From NCBI GenBank assembly GCA_024331125.1, contig JANDJI010000004.1, positions 1 through 64,000 on the forward strand: 64,000 bases of DNA, written 5' to 3'. The stretch's first letter is position 1; the number at the start of each line of letters is the position of its first letter. Origin of the DNA: Nitrospira sp. (GTDB lineage Bacteria > Nitrospirota > Nitrospiria > Nitrospirales > Nitrospiraceae). The notes beneath the pieces are model-generated. The model was not told the origin of the DNA and searched no databases. It saw only the letters and a list, made by a program, of their open reading frames with translations. Shown one piece after another: positions 7,980 through 16,572 of the stretch. The position numbers were made by a program, and so were the translations under genes.

Positions 7980-9490
7980 TGCACCACGCGCCGAATGAGA
8001 AACATTGTTTGACCAGGGGCAAGATTAAGAACTGATTCCTCCGCCCCGGCCGCCCAGACAGCCACGCCCCCGCCTGAAGGATGAACGGTTGCCCGATACC
8101 GACCCGAAGGCACCCACACCCGCGCCACGTGGATTTCATCCGGCAGGGTCCGCCAACTCCGTTTATCGGCTTCTTCCGAAGCCACGGCCAACCCCTTGGC
8201 CAGCAGGCCCACCAACAACCCCACCCACGGCGCGGCGTCTCTCCCCACGGCCTGTTGAGAGCCGATGACCGCTCCCTCCGCCATGGAAAATTTCGTGGCG
8301 GCCCGAGCCACGGCCTTCACGGTCATGGCGGGCAGACGCTCCGCGAGGGTCTTCTCCGCCAATGCCGTCAGATCTTGGACTCGTTCCGACCGGGTGGCGT
8401 AGGAGGCGCCTTGCTCGTCGGTCAACGTCATGGTCTCGACAGAAATTTTCGTCTTTTGTTGAACCAAGCGGGGAAGCGCGACTCTCACCACCCGCCCGCT
8501 GAGTCCGTAGAGAACGCTGTCCATCACCCGATCCCGGCTTCCGAACGAAGGGGAGAATCCGCGATTCAACAACACCAACTGCAAGGCGTCCAGACTGATC
8601 GGGAGATCAAGATACAGATCCTCTTTCCGAGGGGCGCGCCCATTATAGCTGATCATGACGACTTGGGCGAGCCGTTGACGGGCCGACGCGGACAACCATT
8701 CGATGTCGGGATATGTGCTCCGATACCGATCCACCTCCTCCGCAAGTCCGAGGGCTTCGGCGGATGACAACAAATCGGCGCGCAACGACGGAGGACAGGC
8801 CACCTGGGACCAGCCGCGCATCGCCTCATAGGCCTCGCAAGCGTTGCGATAGGCAATGAACGCGTTGTTCAGATCCCCCGCCGCTTCGTACAATATGCCG
8901 CTCAGGTAGCGGGCGAAGCCGTCGTTTCCGTAGCCGTTCTTTCCCTTGCCCTTGCCCTTGAGCCTATCGCTCAGCACGTTGAGGCGATGATCGATGCGCC
9001 TGGCCTCCACCAACGCTCCCGCGACGTCGTTCTGCGCCGCATAATTGAGGGCCTTCACCACGTTGATCATGACGTGCTCATAGGGATCCCCCTCATACGG
9101 CAGGGCATTGTCGTTCGTCAGAAACGCCAGCGTTTCGGATCGAATAGTCCTGGTGTAGAGCCGCTCGACGATCTCTTCGGCCTGCTCAAGCGCTTCGTTG
9201 CTTTGCGCGTAGTCTCCCGCCAAATGCAGGGCCATTCCCCGATCCATCAAGTACAACAGACGGCTCTTTGATCCGTACTCCGATTCAGCCCGTTCGACAA
9301 TTGAAGCGGCCTGGACGGGGTCGCCCGCGAGCAGACTTTGCTCAATGAGGGCGTAGCGGTTGGTGGATGTACAGCCGGCGAGAAGGCCTATGACGGCTAT
9401 GACAAGGAAGAGGGAACCGTTTGCAATGGGACCGCTTGATCGCCGCGTGGAACTACGGCGGCTGAAGCCCAGGAGGAGGAGGGATTTCAA
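7976..9490 (-). CDS. COG3014-like lipoprotein with TPR-type repeats
   Basis: A 504-residue predicted lipoprotein with lipobox LAGC (Cys40). The N-terminal half is helical and TPR-like (LYLMDRGMALHLAGDYAQSNEALEQA), and the C-terminal half is beta-rich. The arrangement matches the COG3014 family, which often neighbours LPP20 and LpoB-like genes; that link is from memory of families. A short KGKGKGKNGYGN linker near residue 185 is unusual. Its function is unknown; an envelope scaffold or peptidoglycan-related role is inferred from context. Confidence 0.7.
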   Translation of the reverse strand: MKSLLLLGFSRRSSTRRSSGPIANGSLFLVIAVIGLLAGCTSTNRYALIEQSLLAGDPVQAASIVERAESEYGSKSRLLYLMDRGMALHLAGDYAQSNEALEQAEEIVERLYTRTIRSETLAFLTNDNALPYEGDPYEHVMINVVKALNYAAQNDVAGALVEARRIDHRLNVLSDRLKGKGKGKNGYGNDGFARYLSGILYEAAGDLNNAFIAYRNACEAYEAMRGWSQVACPPSLRADLLSSAEALGLAEEVDRYRSTYPDIEWLSASARQRLAQVVMISYNGRAPRKEDLYLDLPISLDALQLVLLNRGFSPSFGSRDRVMDSVLYGLSGRVVRVALPRLVQQKTKISVETMTLTDEQGASYATRSERVQDLTALAEKTLAERLPAMTVKAVARAATKFSMAEGAVIGSQQAVGRDAAPWVGLLVGLLAKGLAVASEEADKRSWRTLPDEIHVARVWVPSGRYRATVHPSGGGVAVWAAGAEESVLNLAPGQTMFLIRRVVQ

Positions 9491-9502
9491 CTCTCGGACC
9501 TG

Positions 9503-10138
9503 TTAAAACACCGTCCGTTTCCTTTCGACCACTTTCTTGATCTTCTTCTGCCCGTACCAGACCTTCGCGTTGCTTTCCAAATCGATCATCTGAAGGTCCA
9601 CTTGATAGAACACCGCCTTGGTGCCGTCGGCCTCGTCCACAATCGTGGCGATGGTTCCCTTCAACATGAAGTCGGCTCCGCTCTCTTTCCCCGGAGCTTT
9701 TTGGGTGTCTTCGCGGGCATAGACCGCCTGTTCTTTCCGCTCGGCCCGGACTTCCTCCCGTTCTTGCTTGCCCGCTACGAACGTGACTTTTTGAGAGTTG
9801 GTGAGCTCCCGCTCCAGATCCGTGATGAAGGTCTTGACGTTGATGTGCTCATGACTGCTGTTGACCACCGTGCCGACCACCACGACCGGCTGACGCTGTT
9901 TCGCCTTCGAGAAGTTCCCGAGCCAGGGGTATTCCAAGGCCTCCTTCACCATCGCTTCGGCCACCATCCGCGAATCCGTGTCGTTCCAGCGGCCGCTGAG
10001 ATCGGTCACGACGCCGGCGTCCACGCGGGTCACTTTGACCTCGTGCCCGCAGCCTCCCACCGCGAGAAGCGCGCATGCGAACAACGGAACGACGGGCCGG
10101 AACGCGGTTCGGATCACGTCGATGACTCCTTGAAACAT
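9503..10138 (-). CDS. LpoB-like penicillin-binding-protein activator lipoprotein
   Basis: A 211-residue predicted outer-membrane lipoprotein (lipobox VGGC, Cys30). The opening of the mature domain, TDLSGRWNDTDSRMVAEAM, and the later ADFMLKGTI and VDLQMIDLES stretches match the LpoB/COG3417 family, which contacts bifunctional penicillin-binding proteins to stimulate peptidoglycan synthesis. It lies 12 bases before the COG3014-like gene and 35 bases after an LPP20-like gene, so it is in a lipoprotein operon. The family call is good; whether it activates a PBP here is inferred. Confidence 0.8.
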   Translation of the reverse strand: MFQGVIDVIRTAFRPVVPLFACALLAVGGCGHEVKVTRVDAGVVTDLSGRWNDTDSRMVAEAMVKEALEYPWLGNFSKAKQRQPVVVVGTVVNSSHEHINVKTFITDLERELTNSQKVTFVAGKQEREEVRAERKEQAVYAREDTQKAPGKESGADFMLKGTIATIVDEADGTKAVFYQVDLQMIDLESNAKVWYGQKKIKKVVERKRTVF

Positions 10139-10173
10139 CTAAACATTGCGCCTACAAAAGCTGCGTGGCGACC

Positions 10174-10731
10174 TTATCGGATCCCTCGTTTCTCTTCCTC
10201 TTTTTCAAGACGATCAAACAGGCGATCCGCGTTTTTGCGGACAAAGTCGCGCACCTCCGCGTTCAGCTCCTTGGCCCGTTCGAGATTGTTCTTCATGTCT
10301 TCCAGACTGAGCTTGGCGAGCACGTAGTAGGTGTTGGTTTTTTCATTTTTATAGCGATCGACGGGACGCACGCCGCTCAACGTCACCGTGGTGACCGTTT
10401 TGATGGCCCGTTCGACGTTTTGCTCTTCGGTGTTCCGTGTAAAATCTCCCGCCGTCGTCGAGGCGGCATAGTCTCTCATCAGATAGCCCGTGTAGGTTTC
10501 AAACGTCTTGGCGATTTCCGCGCGCGCTCGATTTTCAGCAGTATCCCAGGCAAGGGGCTCGTTCTTCACGCCCACCACCGACCCCACCCCATAAAACGCT
10601 TTCCGGTCTTTTTCATTGAATGCCCCGGACCCTCTTTCCACCCACTTGGGAGGACCGCCACAAGCCGTGAGCCCCACCAGCAGAAGGGCTACAAGACCCG
10701 TGTTGACCAGCCTCGTCTGCCGCCGCATCAT
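10174..10731 (-). CDS. Short LPP20-like lipoprotein
   Basis: First gene of the lipoprotein operon, 185 residues, with lipobox LTAC (Cys24). The mature start CGGPPKWVERGSG and following FYGVGSVVG resemble the LPP20 fold. The C-terminal third is strongly helical and charged (ERAKELNAEVRDFVRKNADRL) and may form a coiled coil. AAGGAGG lies 6 bases before the ATG. The promoter at 10807-10835 is about 70 bases upstream. Function is unknown. Confidence 0.75.
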   Translation of the reverse strand: MMRRQTRLVNTGLVALLLVGLTACGGPPKWVERGSGAFNEKDRKAFYGVGSVVGVKNEPLAWDTAENRARAEIAKTFETYTGYLMRDYAASTTAGDFTRNTEEQNVERAIKTVTTVTLSGVRPVDRYKNEKTNTYYVLAKLSLEDMKNNLERAKELNAEVRDFVRKNADRLFDRLEKEEEKRGIR

Positions 10732-10806
10732 AAGAATCCTCCTTCCGAATCACAGGACGATCCCCGTGAGGGCTACCGTCCATCAGCACGAGAAAAAAGC
10801 GATTTC

Positions 10807-10835
10807 ATGCTAACATGCCCCCCTGGTTCCGTCAA
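10807..10835 (-). promoter_or_regulatory. Sigma70-type promoter of the lipoprotein operon
   Basis: Reading the minus strand, TTGACG (10835-10830) and TAGCAT (10812-10807) are separated by exactly 17 bases. The predicted start near 10800 gives a leader of about 70 bases before the first LPP20-like gene. Confidence 0.55.
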
Positions 10836-10935
10836 CGAAACAGCCTTTCAATCGGTACGAAAATGTCCTCGGTCTTTCTTTCCACCATGGATCGGAAGAC
10901 CAATCGACCAACCACGTGATCGGGAGAACTTGTTT

Positions 10936-11106
10936 ATGGCGGAGATTCACATCGACAACGGCATCATCACCATCGTGAATTTGGACGTGCAGGACACAAA
11001 GGCCGCGGCCGTCTTGGCCGCCTATCCGGTAGAGCGTCGGGCGGAAATCACCCGCCGCGCCATCAAGATCGGATTGGGCTATCTGAAAGGCGGAGAACAG
11101 GAGTAG
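10936..11106 (+). CDS. Small hypothetical protein (56 aa)
   Basis: The ATG at 10936 follows a GGGAGA ribosome site about 9 bases upstream. The protein opens MAEIHIDNGIITIVNLDVQD, with alternating hydrophobic residues, followed by an amphipathic basic helix (ERRAEITRRAIKIGLGYL). It has no signal peptide or membrane segment and no recognised family. The coding region uses clean codons and ends at TAG. It stands alone between the divergent lipoprotein operon and the convergent caspase-like gene. Confidence 0.5.
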   Translation: MAEIHIDNGIITIVNLDVQDTKAAAVLAAYPVERRAEITRRAIKIGLGYLKGGEQE

Positions 11107-11205
11107 GAAGTCGCTCGTGCTCGGCTTAGCTTGGCTTGGATCGAATCGATTGACGTCAACGCCAGGTCTTTCCCCTCAAAAACTCTGAACGCCGGAGAGA
11201 CGGTG

Positions 11206-12111
11206 CTAAGGAAATGTCGCTTCTCCATCCGACATGGGCGCCGACGGAGATGAAATCGAGGCCCCTTCGATGAACACGGTATCGCCGTCGCCGTCGATTC
11301 TGAGGCTGATGGGATGCTGAGCGCCGTCGGATGCACGTTCAACCCGTTCAACAAGGTAGGCTCCCAATTCAGAAGCCATCAGCCATCCGTTTCCGTCCAA
11401 GTCCGCTTCGCCGGAGAGGCCGGCCAACAACTGTCGCACGAAGAGACTCTTGCCGTCGGGACGTAACGATATCTCTCCTTTGCCCGCCGCGCTAACCACC
11501 TGGACGGCCCGTCGCTCCCGCTCATCTTCCGGCGCCACCCGCCCCTCCAGCGACAACCGCGGCGGCGCCGTCACTTCCCACCCGAAGACCGGCGCATCGA
11601 ACAAGAGCACCGTATGTTTCGACGCGGTGCGCCTCGTAAATTCCTTGAGCTGCTCGACCGTCATGGCTTTACTGACGTGGGCGATCTGCGCGTCCAGAGG
11701 GACGAGGTAGCTCCGTTCCTCTCCCTCCGCATCCCGCGCGGCGCCGGCGTGACCGATGTAAAAGATGATCAGTCTGTCCATCCGACCGACTTTTCTCGGC
11801 AGAATATCGTTGAAAACCTGTTGCAGCCGGCGAGAGGTGGCGTCCTTTTCGTAAATCTCCACGACCTCGTCAAATCCCAACCGCCGAAACGCCTGCGCGA
11901 CTTGTTTCGCGTCAGCGATCGCGCCGGGAAGGGGTTGAGCCACCTGGTAATTTTCAATGCCGATGATGACAGCCCAGGACTTGTAGTAGAGCCCTTCGGG
12001 CTTCCCCGCCTGGGCATACGCATCCGAAGGCGCGGCGCACCACCAGGCCACGATCGCCTGCCCCGACAGCACACCGATTATTCCCAACCCACGCAGAAAC
12101 CGTCTCATCAT
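11206..12111 (-). CDS. Exported caspase-like protein without catalytic cysteine
   Basis: A 301-residue protein with a signal peptide (cleavage near AYA-Q, residue 33) and a peptidase C14 (caspase/metacaspase) fold. WAVIIGIENYQ (46-56) is the first core strand, and IIFYIGHAGA carries the dyad histidine His121. The expected cysteine strand reads VLLFDAPVFG, so Pro174 replaces the nucleophile of the usual DAC-SG motif. A DLDGNGWLMASEL segment resembles an EF-hand-like calcium loop common in bacterial relatives. A binding or regulatory rather than proteolytic role is inferred. It is divergent from acs. Confidence 0.72.
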   Translation of the reverse strand: MMRRFLRGLGIIGVLSGQAIVAWWCAAPSDAYAQAGKPEGLYYKSWAVIIGIENYQVAQPLPGAIADAKQVAQAFRRLGFDEVVEIYEKDATSRRLQQVFNDILPRKVGRMDRLIIFYIGHAGAARDAEGEERSYLVPLDAQIAHVSKAMTVEQLKEFTRRTASKHTVLLFDAPVFGWEVTAPPRLSLEGRVAPEDERERRAVQVVSAAGKGEISLRPDGKSLFVRQLLAGLSGEADLDGNGWLMASELGAYLVERVERASDGAQHPISLRIDGDGDTVFIEGASISSPSAPMSDGEATFP

Positions 12112-12255
12112 GATCGGCTTATCGGTTTAGATGATCAGAAAACGCTCGCGGGCCAGACTACCGTTGAGCTCAGACACTGTCAAGGATCTCCAAAGGGCAG
12201 ACTTGATGCGATCCCACCGACCGATTCTAGGTCTTTGCCCCCGCTTTCGTTCAGG

Positions 12256-12284
12256 TTGCAGGCGAATCGTGTTTTCTCCATAAT
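12256..12284 (+). promoter_or_regulatory. Sigma70-type promoter of acs
   Basis: TTGCAG (12256-12261) and CATAAT (12279-12284) are spaced by 17 bases. The predicted transcription start near 12291 gives a leader of about 37 bases containing AAAGGAGGT. Confidence 0.6.
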
Positions 12285-12327
12285 GCGCGCAGGTGCTATC
12301 GACCGACACAAAAGGAGGTCGTGACTC

Positions 12328-14217
12328 ATGACGGAAGAGATTGAAACACTCTTAAAAGAAAGCCGGCTGCACCGTCCCTCCGTTCAGACCGTCGCCAACG
12401 CCTACGTCAAGGACTATGACACCGAGTACAAAAAATCCATCGCCGATCCGGAAGGGTTTTGGAGCAACGCGGCACGAGAATTGGAATGGTTTTCTCCCTG
12501 GCACACCGTCCTGGAATGGAACTATCCCTGGGCCAAGTGGTTCGTCGGCGCCACCTGCAACATCGCCTACAATTGTCTCGATCGCCACGTTCGCACTTGG
12601 CGCAAGAACAAGGTGGCGCTGATCTGGGTGGGAGAACACGATCAAGAGCGTGTTTTCACGTACGCGGAGCTCTATCGCCAAGTCAACCGCTGCGCCAACG
12701 CGCTCAAGAAACTCGGCATCGCGAAAGGCGATCGAGTGACCATTTATCTTCCAAAGATTCCTGAACAGATGATCGCCATGCTGGCCTGCGCCAGAATCGG
12801 AGCGATTCACAGCGTGGTCTATTCCGGCTTCAGCGCTCCGGCCCTCGCCAGTCGCATCCATGACGCCGAGTCCAAGGCGGTCATCACCGCCGACGTGGGA
12901 TTCGACAGGGGCAAGACGATTCCGTTGAAATCGGTGGTGGATGAAGCCCTCAAGAGCTGTCCGACGGTGAACCACGTCGTTATCGTGCGCCGTCAACCGT
13001 CCGAACATCCACTCTCGACACCCAAGGAACTCGACTGGCACGAATGGATACGCAGCGAATCGGCCACCTGTCAGGCGGAACCCCTCGATGCCGAAGCTCT
13101 TCTGTACATTCTGTACACGTCGGGCACCACCGGCAAACCCAAGGGTGTGGTCCACGTCCACGGAGGCTACATGGTGGGCACGTACATTACGACCAAGTAC
13201 GTCTTCGATCTCAAAGACGACGATGTGTACTTTTGCGTGGCCGATCCCGGTTGGGTCACGGGACACAGTTACATCGTCTATGGCCCCCTCCTCAACGGCG
13301 CCACGATCCTGACCGCCGAAGGCAAACCCGACTATCCGAATCCCGGCCGCTGGTGGGACTTGATCGAGCGATACGGAGTCTCCATTTTTTACACCACCCC
13401 GACCGCGATTCGCCTGTTGATGCGCTATGGAGAGGAGTGGCCGGCAAAATATGACTTGTCGTCGCTCCGCATCCTCGGCAGCGTCGGCGAACCGATCAAC
13501 CCGGAAGCCTGGGAGTGGTTCCACCGCGTCACCGGAGGAGAGAAACCCATCATGGACACCTGGTGGCAGACGGAGACCGGCGCCATCCTTGTCACACCAC
13601 TCCCCTCCATGCCGCTCAAACCGGGCTCCGCGGCCAAACCGTTCTTGGGCGTGGAGGCGGATGTGGTCGATCGCGATGGCAACAGCCTTCCCCCCAACGC
13701 CGGTGGTTTGGCCGTTATTAAGAAACCTTGGCCCTCCATGATGCGCACCATCTACAAAGATCCCGAACGGTATCAGACCTATTGGAATACCATCCCCAAC
13801 TGCTATACCGCCGGGGACATCTGCCACAAGGACGAGGACGGCTACTTTTGGTTTATGGGAAGGGCGGACGACGTCATCAAGGTGGCCGGCAACCGATTGG
13901 GGACGGCGGAAGTGGAGAGCGCCTTGGTCAGCCACCCCGCCATCGCGGAAGCGGCGGTGATCGGCAAACCGCACAAAACGGTGGGCGAATCCATCAAGGC
14001 CTTCATCATCCTCAAACAAGGCGAGCAGGAGAGTCCAGCGCTGATCAAATCGATCAAAGATCACGTCCTCAAGGAGCTGGGCAAGATCGCCGTTCCATCG
14101 GAAATCGACATCGTCTCCTCACTGCCCAAAACCAGGTCTGGAAAAATCATGCGGCGGGTTCTGAAAGCCAAAGAACTGGGTCAGGACCCCGGCGATCTTT
14201 CAACGATCGAGGAGTAA
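12328..14217 (+). CDS. acsA: Acetyl-CoA synthetase (AMP-forming)
   Basis: Activates acetate with ATP and CoA to acetyl-CoA, AMP and pyrophosphate in the cytoplasm. The 629 residues fit the Acs family. Visible motifs are the phosphate loop [11 protein letters not shown] (263-273), WWQTE (412-416) whose tryptophan limits the acyl pocket to acetate, the hinge region [20 protein letters not shown], and the C-terminal PKTRSGK with Lys606, the residue acetylated in known Acs enzymes. AAAGGAGGT precedes the ATG. A small membrane-protein gene follows, with its ribosome site over the acs stop, so the two are translationally linked. Confidence 0.93.
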   Translation: MTEEIETLLKESRLHRPSVQTVANAYVKDYDTEYKKSIADPEGFWSNAARELEWFSPWHTVLEWNYPWAKWFVGATCNIAYNCLDRHVRTWRKNKVALIWVGEHDQERVFTYAELYRQVNRCANALKKLGIAKGDRVTIYLPKIPEQMIAMLACARIGAIHSVVYSGFSAPALASRIHDAESKAVITADVGFDRGKTIPLKSVVDEALKSCPTVNHVVIVRRQPSEHPLSTPKELDWHEWIRSESATCQAEPLDAEALLYILYTSGTTGKPKGVVHVHGGYMVGTYITTKYVFDLKDDDVYFCVADPGWVTGHSYIVYGPLLNGATILTAEGKPDYPNPGRWWDLIERYGVSIFYTTPTAIRLLMRYGEEWPAKYDLSSLRILGSVGEPINPEAWEWFHRVTGGEKPIMDTWWQTETGAILVTPLPSMPLKPGSAAKPFLGVEADVVDRDGNSLPPNAGGLAVIKKPWPSMMRTIYKDPERYQTYWNTIPNCYTAGDICHKDEDGYFWFMGRADDVIKVAGNRLGTAEVESALVSHPAIAEAAVIGKPHKTVGESIKAFIILKQGEQESPALIKSIKDHVLKELGKIAVPSEIDIVSSLPKTRSGKIMRRVLKAKELGQDPGDLSTIEE

Positions 14218-14222
14218 CGGTC

Positions 14223-14447
14223 GTGGGGAGGGGTGGGAGAAGGCCGGGTGAGCCGATTTATCAGCGGCGGCACATGATCGCACTCGCCGGAGCGGTGGCG
14301 CTCCCGGTCATTGTCGTGCAGGGGTACAAGGTCTTCGTCGGCCCGCTTAGCTTCGACGTCCAACTGTTGGTGGTCATTGTCGTCTCCGTCTTCTCCGGAA
14401 TCGGTCTGTATTTCTTCTATCGCTCTTCGGCGCGAAATGAACCCTGA
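14223..14447 (+). CDS. Small two-helix membrane protein coupled to acs
   Basis: A 74-residue protein with a basic N-terminus (GRGGRRPGEP, YQRRH) and two hydrophobic segments, about 18-33 and 43-65, separated by a short loop. A GTG start at 14223 is chosen because GAGGAG at 14209-14214 sits 8 bases upstream and overlaps the acs stop; the internal ATG at 14274 has no ribosome site. Small membrane proteins (YjcH type) follow acs in enterobacteria, but no homology to them is seen and no ActP permease follows. Function unknown. Confidence 0.6.
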   Translation: MGRGGRRPGEPIYQRRHMIALAGAVALPVIVVQGYKVFVGPLSFDVQLLVVIVVSVFSGIGLYFFYRSSARNEP

Positions 14448-14482
14448 GGCTCGACCGACTTTCGGCCCATCTCAAGAATCCG

Positions 14483-15142
14483 TCAGATCAAGCCCCGCTT
14501 CTGAAGATAGTCCGTATCGATGACCGGAGGGGCCTTGGTTTTGGGAAGCTGACTCCGCTCCTGAAGCAACCGCTCGACGTATTTGCCGATCAAGTCAGAC
14601 TCAAGATTGAGGGGCTCGTTCACCTGCTTCAGCCCCAACGTCGTCACCTTGGCTGTATGGGGAATAATGGCAATGCTGAAGGCACGATCGGTGACCTCAT
14701 TGATCGTCAGGCTGACGCCGTCCATCGCGATCGAGCCCTTGACCACGCAGTACCGCAAGATCGACGCCGGCGCCTCGATGGTCATCACGATGGACTCGCC
14801 TTCCTGCCGCCGACTCTTGACGATGCCGACCCCGTCCACGTGACCGGCCACCAGATGCCCGCCGATGCGTTCGTTGAAACGCATCGCCCGCTCCAAATTG
14901 ACCGGAGCGCCGACGGCGACTCCGCCCAACGTGGTCACGGCAAGCGTCTCCGGAGACACGTCCACGGAAAAGTCGTTCTTGCCGATCGAGACCGCCGTCA
15001 AGCACACACCGTTGACGCTCACACTGTCGCCGATTTTGAGATCGCCCATCACGATCGAGGCCAAAATAGTCAGCTTGGCCCCCTTCAATGTCTTCTCCAC
15101 GGACACCACCGCGCCCATTTCCTCGACGATGCCTGTGAACAT
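14483..15142 (-). CDS. ribE: Riboflavin synthase, alpha subunit
   Basis: Dismutates two molecules of 6,7-dimethyl-8-ribityllumazine to riboflavin. The 219 residues contain two tandem lumazine-binding beta-barrel repeats: MFTGIVEEMG at the start of the first, with GGHLVAGHVDG near its end, and SILRYCVVKGSIAMDGVSLTI in the second. The C-terminal helix (LIGKYVERLLQE) forms the trimer in known enzymes. It lies about 118 bases downstream of the MFS gene on the same strand. No FMN riboswitch was recognised upstream. Confidence 0.92.
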   Translation of the reverse strand: MFTGIVEEMGAVVSVEKTLKGAKLTILASIVMGDLKIGDSVSVNGVCLTAVSIGKNDFSVDVSPETLAVTTLGGVAVGAPVNLERAMRFNERIGGHLVAGHVDGVGIVKSRRQEGESIVMTIEAPASILRYCVVKGSIAMDGVSLTINEVTDRAFSIAIIPHTAKVTTLGLKQVNEPLNLESDLIGKYVERLLQERSQLPKTKAPPVIDTDYLQKRGLI

Positions 15143-15238
15143 GCTTCAGCGCTCCATCATACTACGCACATGATACGCATCATACGCATGCGACGGCCCA
15201 AATCATTTTCCTGCCCACCTCGCGGCCATTATAACATC

Positions 15239-15257
15239 GCCGGCAATCCTAGCCGGC
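15239..15257 (-). terminator. Short GC hairpin after the MFS gene
   Basis: GCCGGC arms at 15239-15244 and 15252-15257 flank a 7-base loop, 3 bases after the MFS stop on the minus strand. There is no run of T after it, so it could be only an attenuating hairpin. Confidence 0.3.
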
Positions 15258-15260
15258 ACC

Positions 15261-16430
15261 CTATCGGCGTCTCATCGCCGCCCAGAACAGACCTCCGGCC
15301 GCGAGTTGAATGGCCGCGATGACGGCGAAGGCCTCTTCGTAGCTCAGACGTGCGATCAACAGCCCGGCCAACAAAGGCCCGCTCGCATGGCCGATGTCCA
15401 TGATCGTTCCCTGCATCCCCATACCGGCTCCCAGTCGTTTGAACTCGGAACTGTCCGCCACCAGAGCCGACGAGGAGGAAGACACGACGGCTTCACCGAA
15501 GCCGAACCCCGCCGAGAGCGCAAGCAGGACGGGAAACCACGATACCCGAGGAATACAGACGAACGTCGCCGCGCATATGAGAAGCCCGAACAGAATCAGA
15601 GGCCGGCGCCCGATCCGATCGGACACCCGTCCCATAATCGGTTTGGAAAAAAATGAGGTGAAGGCTTGCACACTGAATAGGAGCCCCACCTCGCCGGGGT
15701 TCAGCCCGGCCTTGACTCCGTACAACGGCAAAAAGGCCATCAAGGCGCCGTTGGCGATCATCTTCGCCGCGTCGGTCACGCTGGTGACCAACACCTTTGT
15801 ATTTTTCGCGACCGCGGCAAATCCTTTCCACATCTCGGACCATACCGCCGCCAATCGGTTGTCTTGGACCGACGGAGCCGCGACGTTCAACGGCAGACTG
15901 TAAAACAACGCCATGCCGACGCAGCCGAAAAGGCCGGCCGTCACGAACGTCGTGGAGAAGCCCGCGTTGTGAACCAGGACCCCTCCGAGAAACGGCCCCA
16001 GCAAGGCTCCCGACTGCGTACAGGCCGTATAGGTGCCTAACGCCGCGCCGCGCTTCTCGCGATACAGCTCGGCGACTGTCGCCAGCGCGCTGGGAGCGAA
16101 GACGGCCGTGGCGAGTCCATGAACAAACCGTAACAGGGTCAGGGCGTCGACATCGCTCACGAAGGGGTAAAGAAACGGCGGCAGTCCGAACGCGACAACA
16201 CCAACCCGTAACAGCATGCGCCTGCCGTACAAATCGGACAGGGCTCCGGCCGGCAGCTTCAGCAAAACACCTGTCAGGGTTGAAACGGAAACGACCAAGC
16301 CGATCCGTTCCGGACTCGCGCCGAGCGATTCGGCGAACAGCGACAAAGCCGGCATCCGCACCATGTTGTAACTGATGAAACAAAAGATGCCGACCGTACA
16401 GATCAACGCGAAACTGCGGGAAGTCGTCAT
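15261..16430 (-). CDS. Major facilitator superfamily transporter
   Basis: A polytopic inner-membrane transporter of about 389 residues with roughly 12 hydrophobic segments and the MFS loop motif GALSDLYGRRMLLR after the second helix; the related GRVSDRIGRRPLIL appears in the second half. The ATG at 16430 (MTTSRSFALICTVG) is chosen. An in-frame start at 16589 would add an Arg/Ser-rich stretch of 53 residues and overlap the hydrolase gene. Substrate is unknown; drug or sugar-type efflux and riboflavin-related transport are both possible from the position between ribD and ribE. Confidence 0.8.
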   Translation of the reverse strand: MTTSRSFALICTVGIFCFISYNMVRMPALSLFAESLGASPERIGLVVSVSTLTGVLLKLPAGALSDLYGRRMLLRVGVVAFGLPPFLYPFVSDVDALTLLRFVHGLATAVFAPSALATVAELYREKRGAALGTYTACTQSGALLGPFLGGVLVHNAGFSTTFVTAGLFGCVGMALFYSLPLNVAAPSVQDNRLAAVWSEMWKGFAAVAKNTKVLVTSVTDAAKMIANGALMAFLPLYGVKAGLNPGEVGLLFSVQAFTSFFSKPIMGRVSDRIGRRPLILFGLLICAATFVCIPRVSWFPVLLALSAGFGFGEAVVSSSSSALVADSSEFKRLGAGMGMQGTIMDIGHASGPLLAGLLIARLSYEEAFAVIAAIQLAAGGLFWAAMRRR

Positions 16431-16572
16431 GGCCGCAACGCTCTCGCGCGACCGGAAGGTTGAACCTGCGACACCTCTCTCCAAACCGGAGCCTTCTCGG
16501 CAAGAACGGGCCGAGCGGGACGGCCATCCAATCCCCTCGAAGCCTTCGCGCCGCGACACCACCCTCCGCCGC

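Noticed and set aside
12352..14064. A 570-codon open frame on the minus strand opposite to acs
   Set aside because: It is the complement of acs, whose motifs and ribosome site are unambiguous. The frame has no start signal and no recognisable domain.
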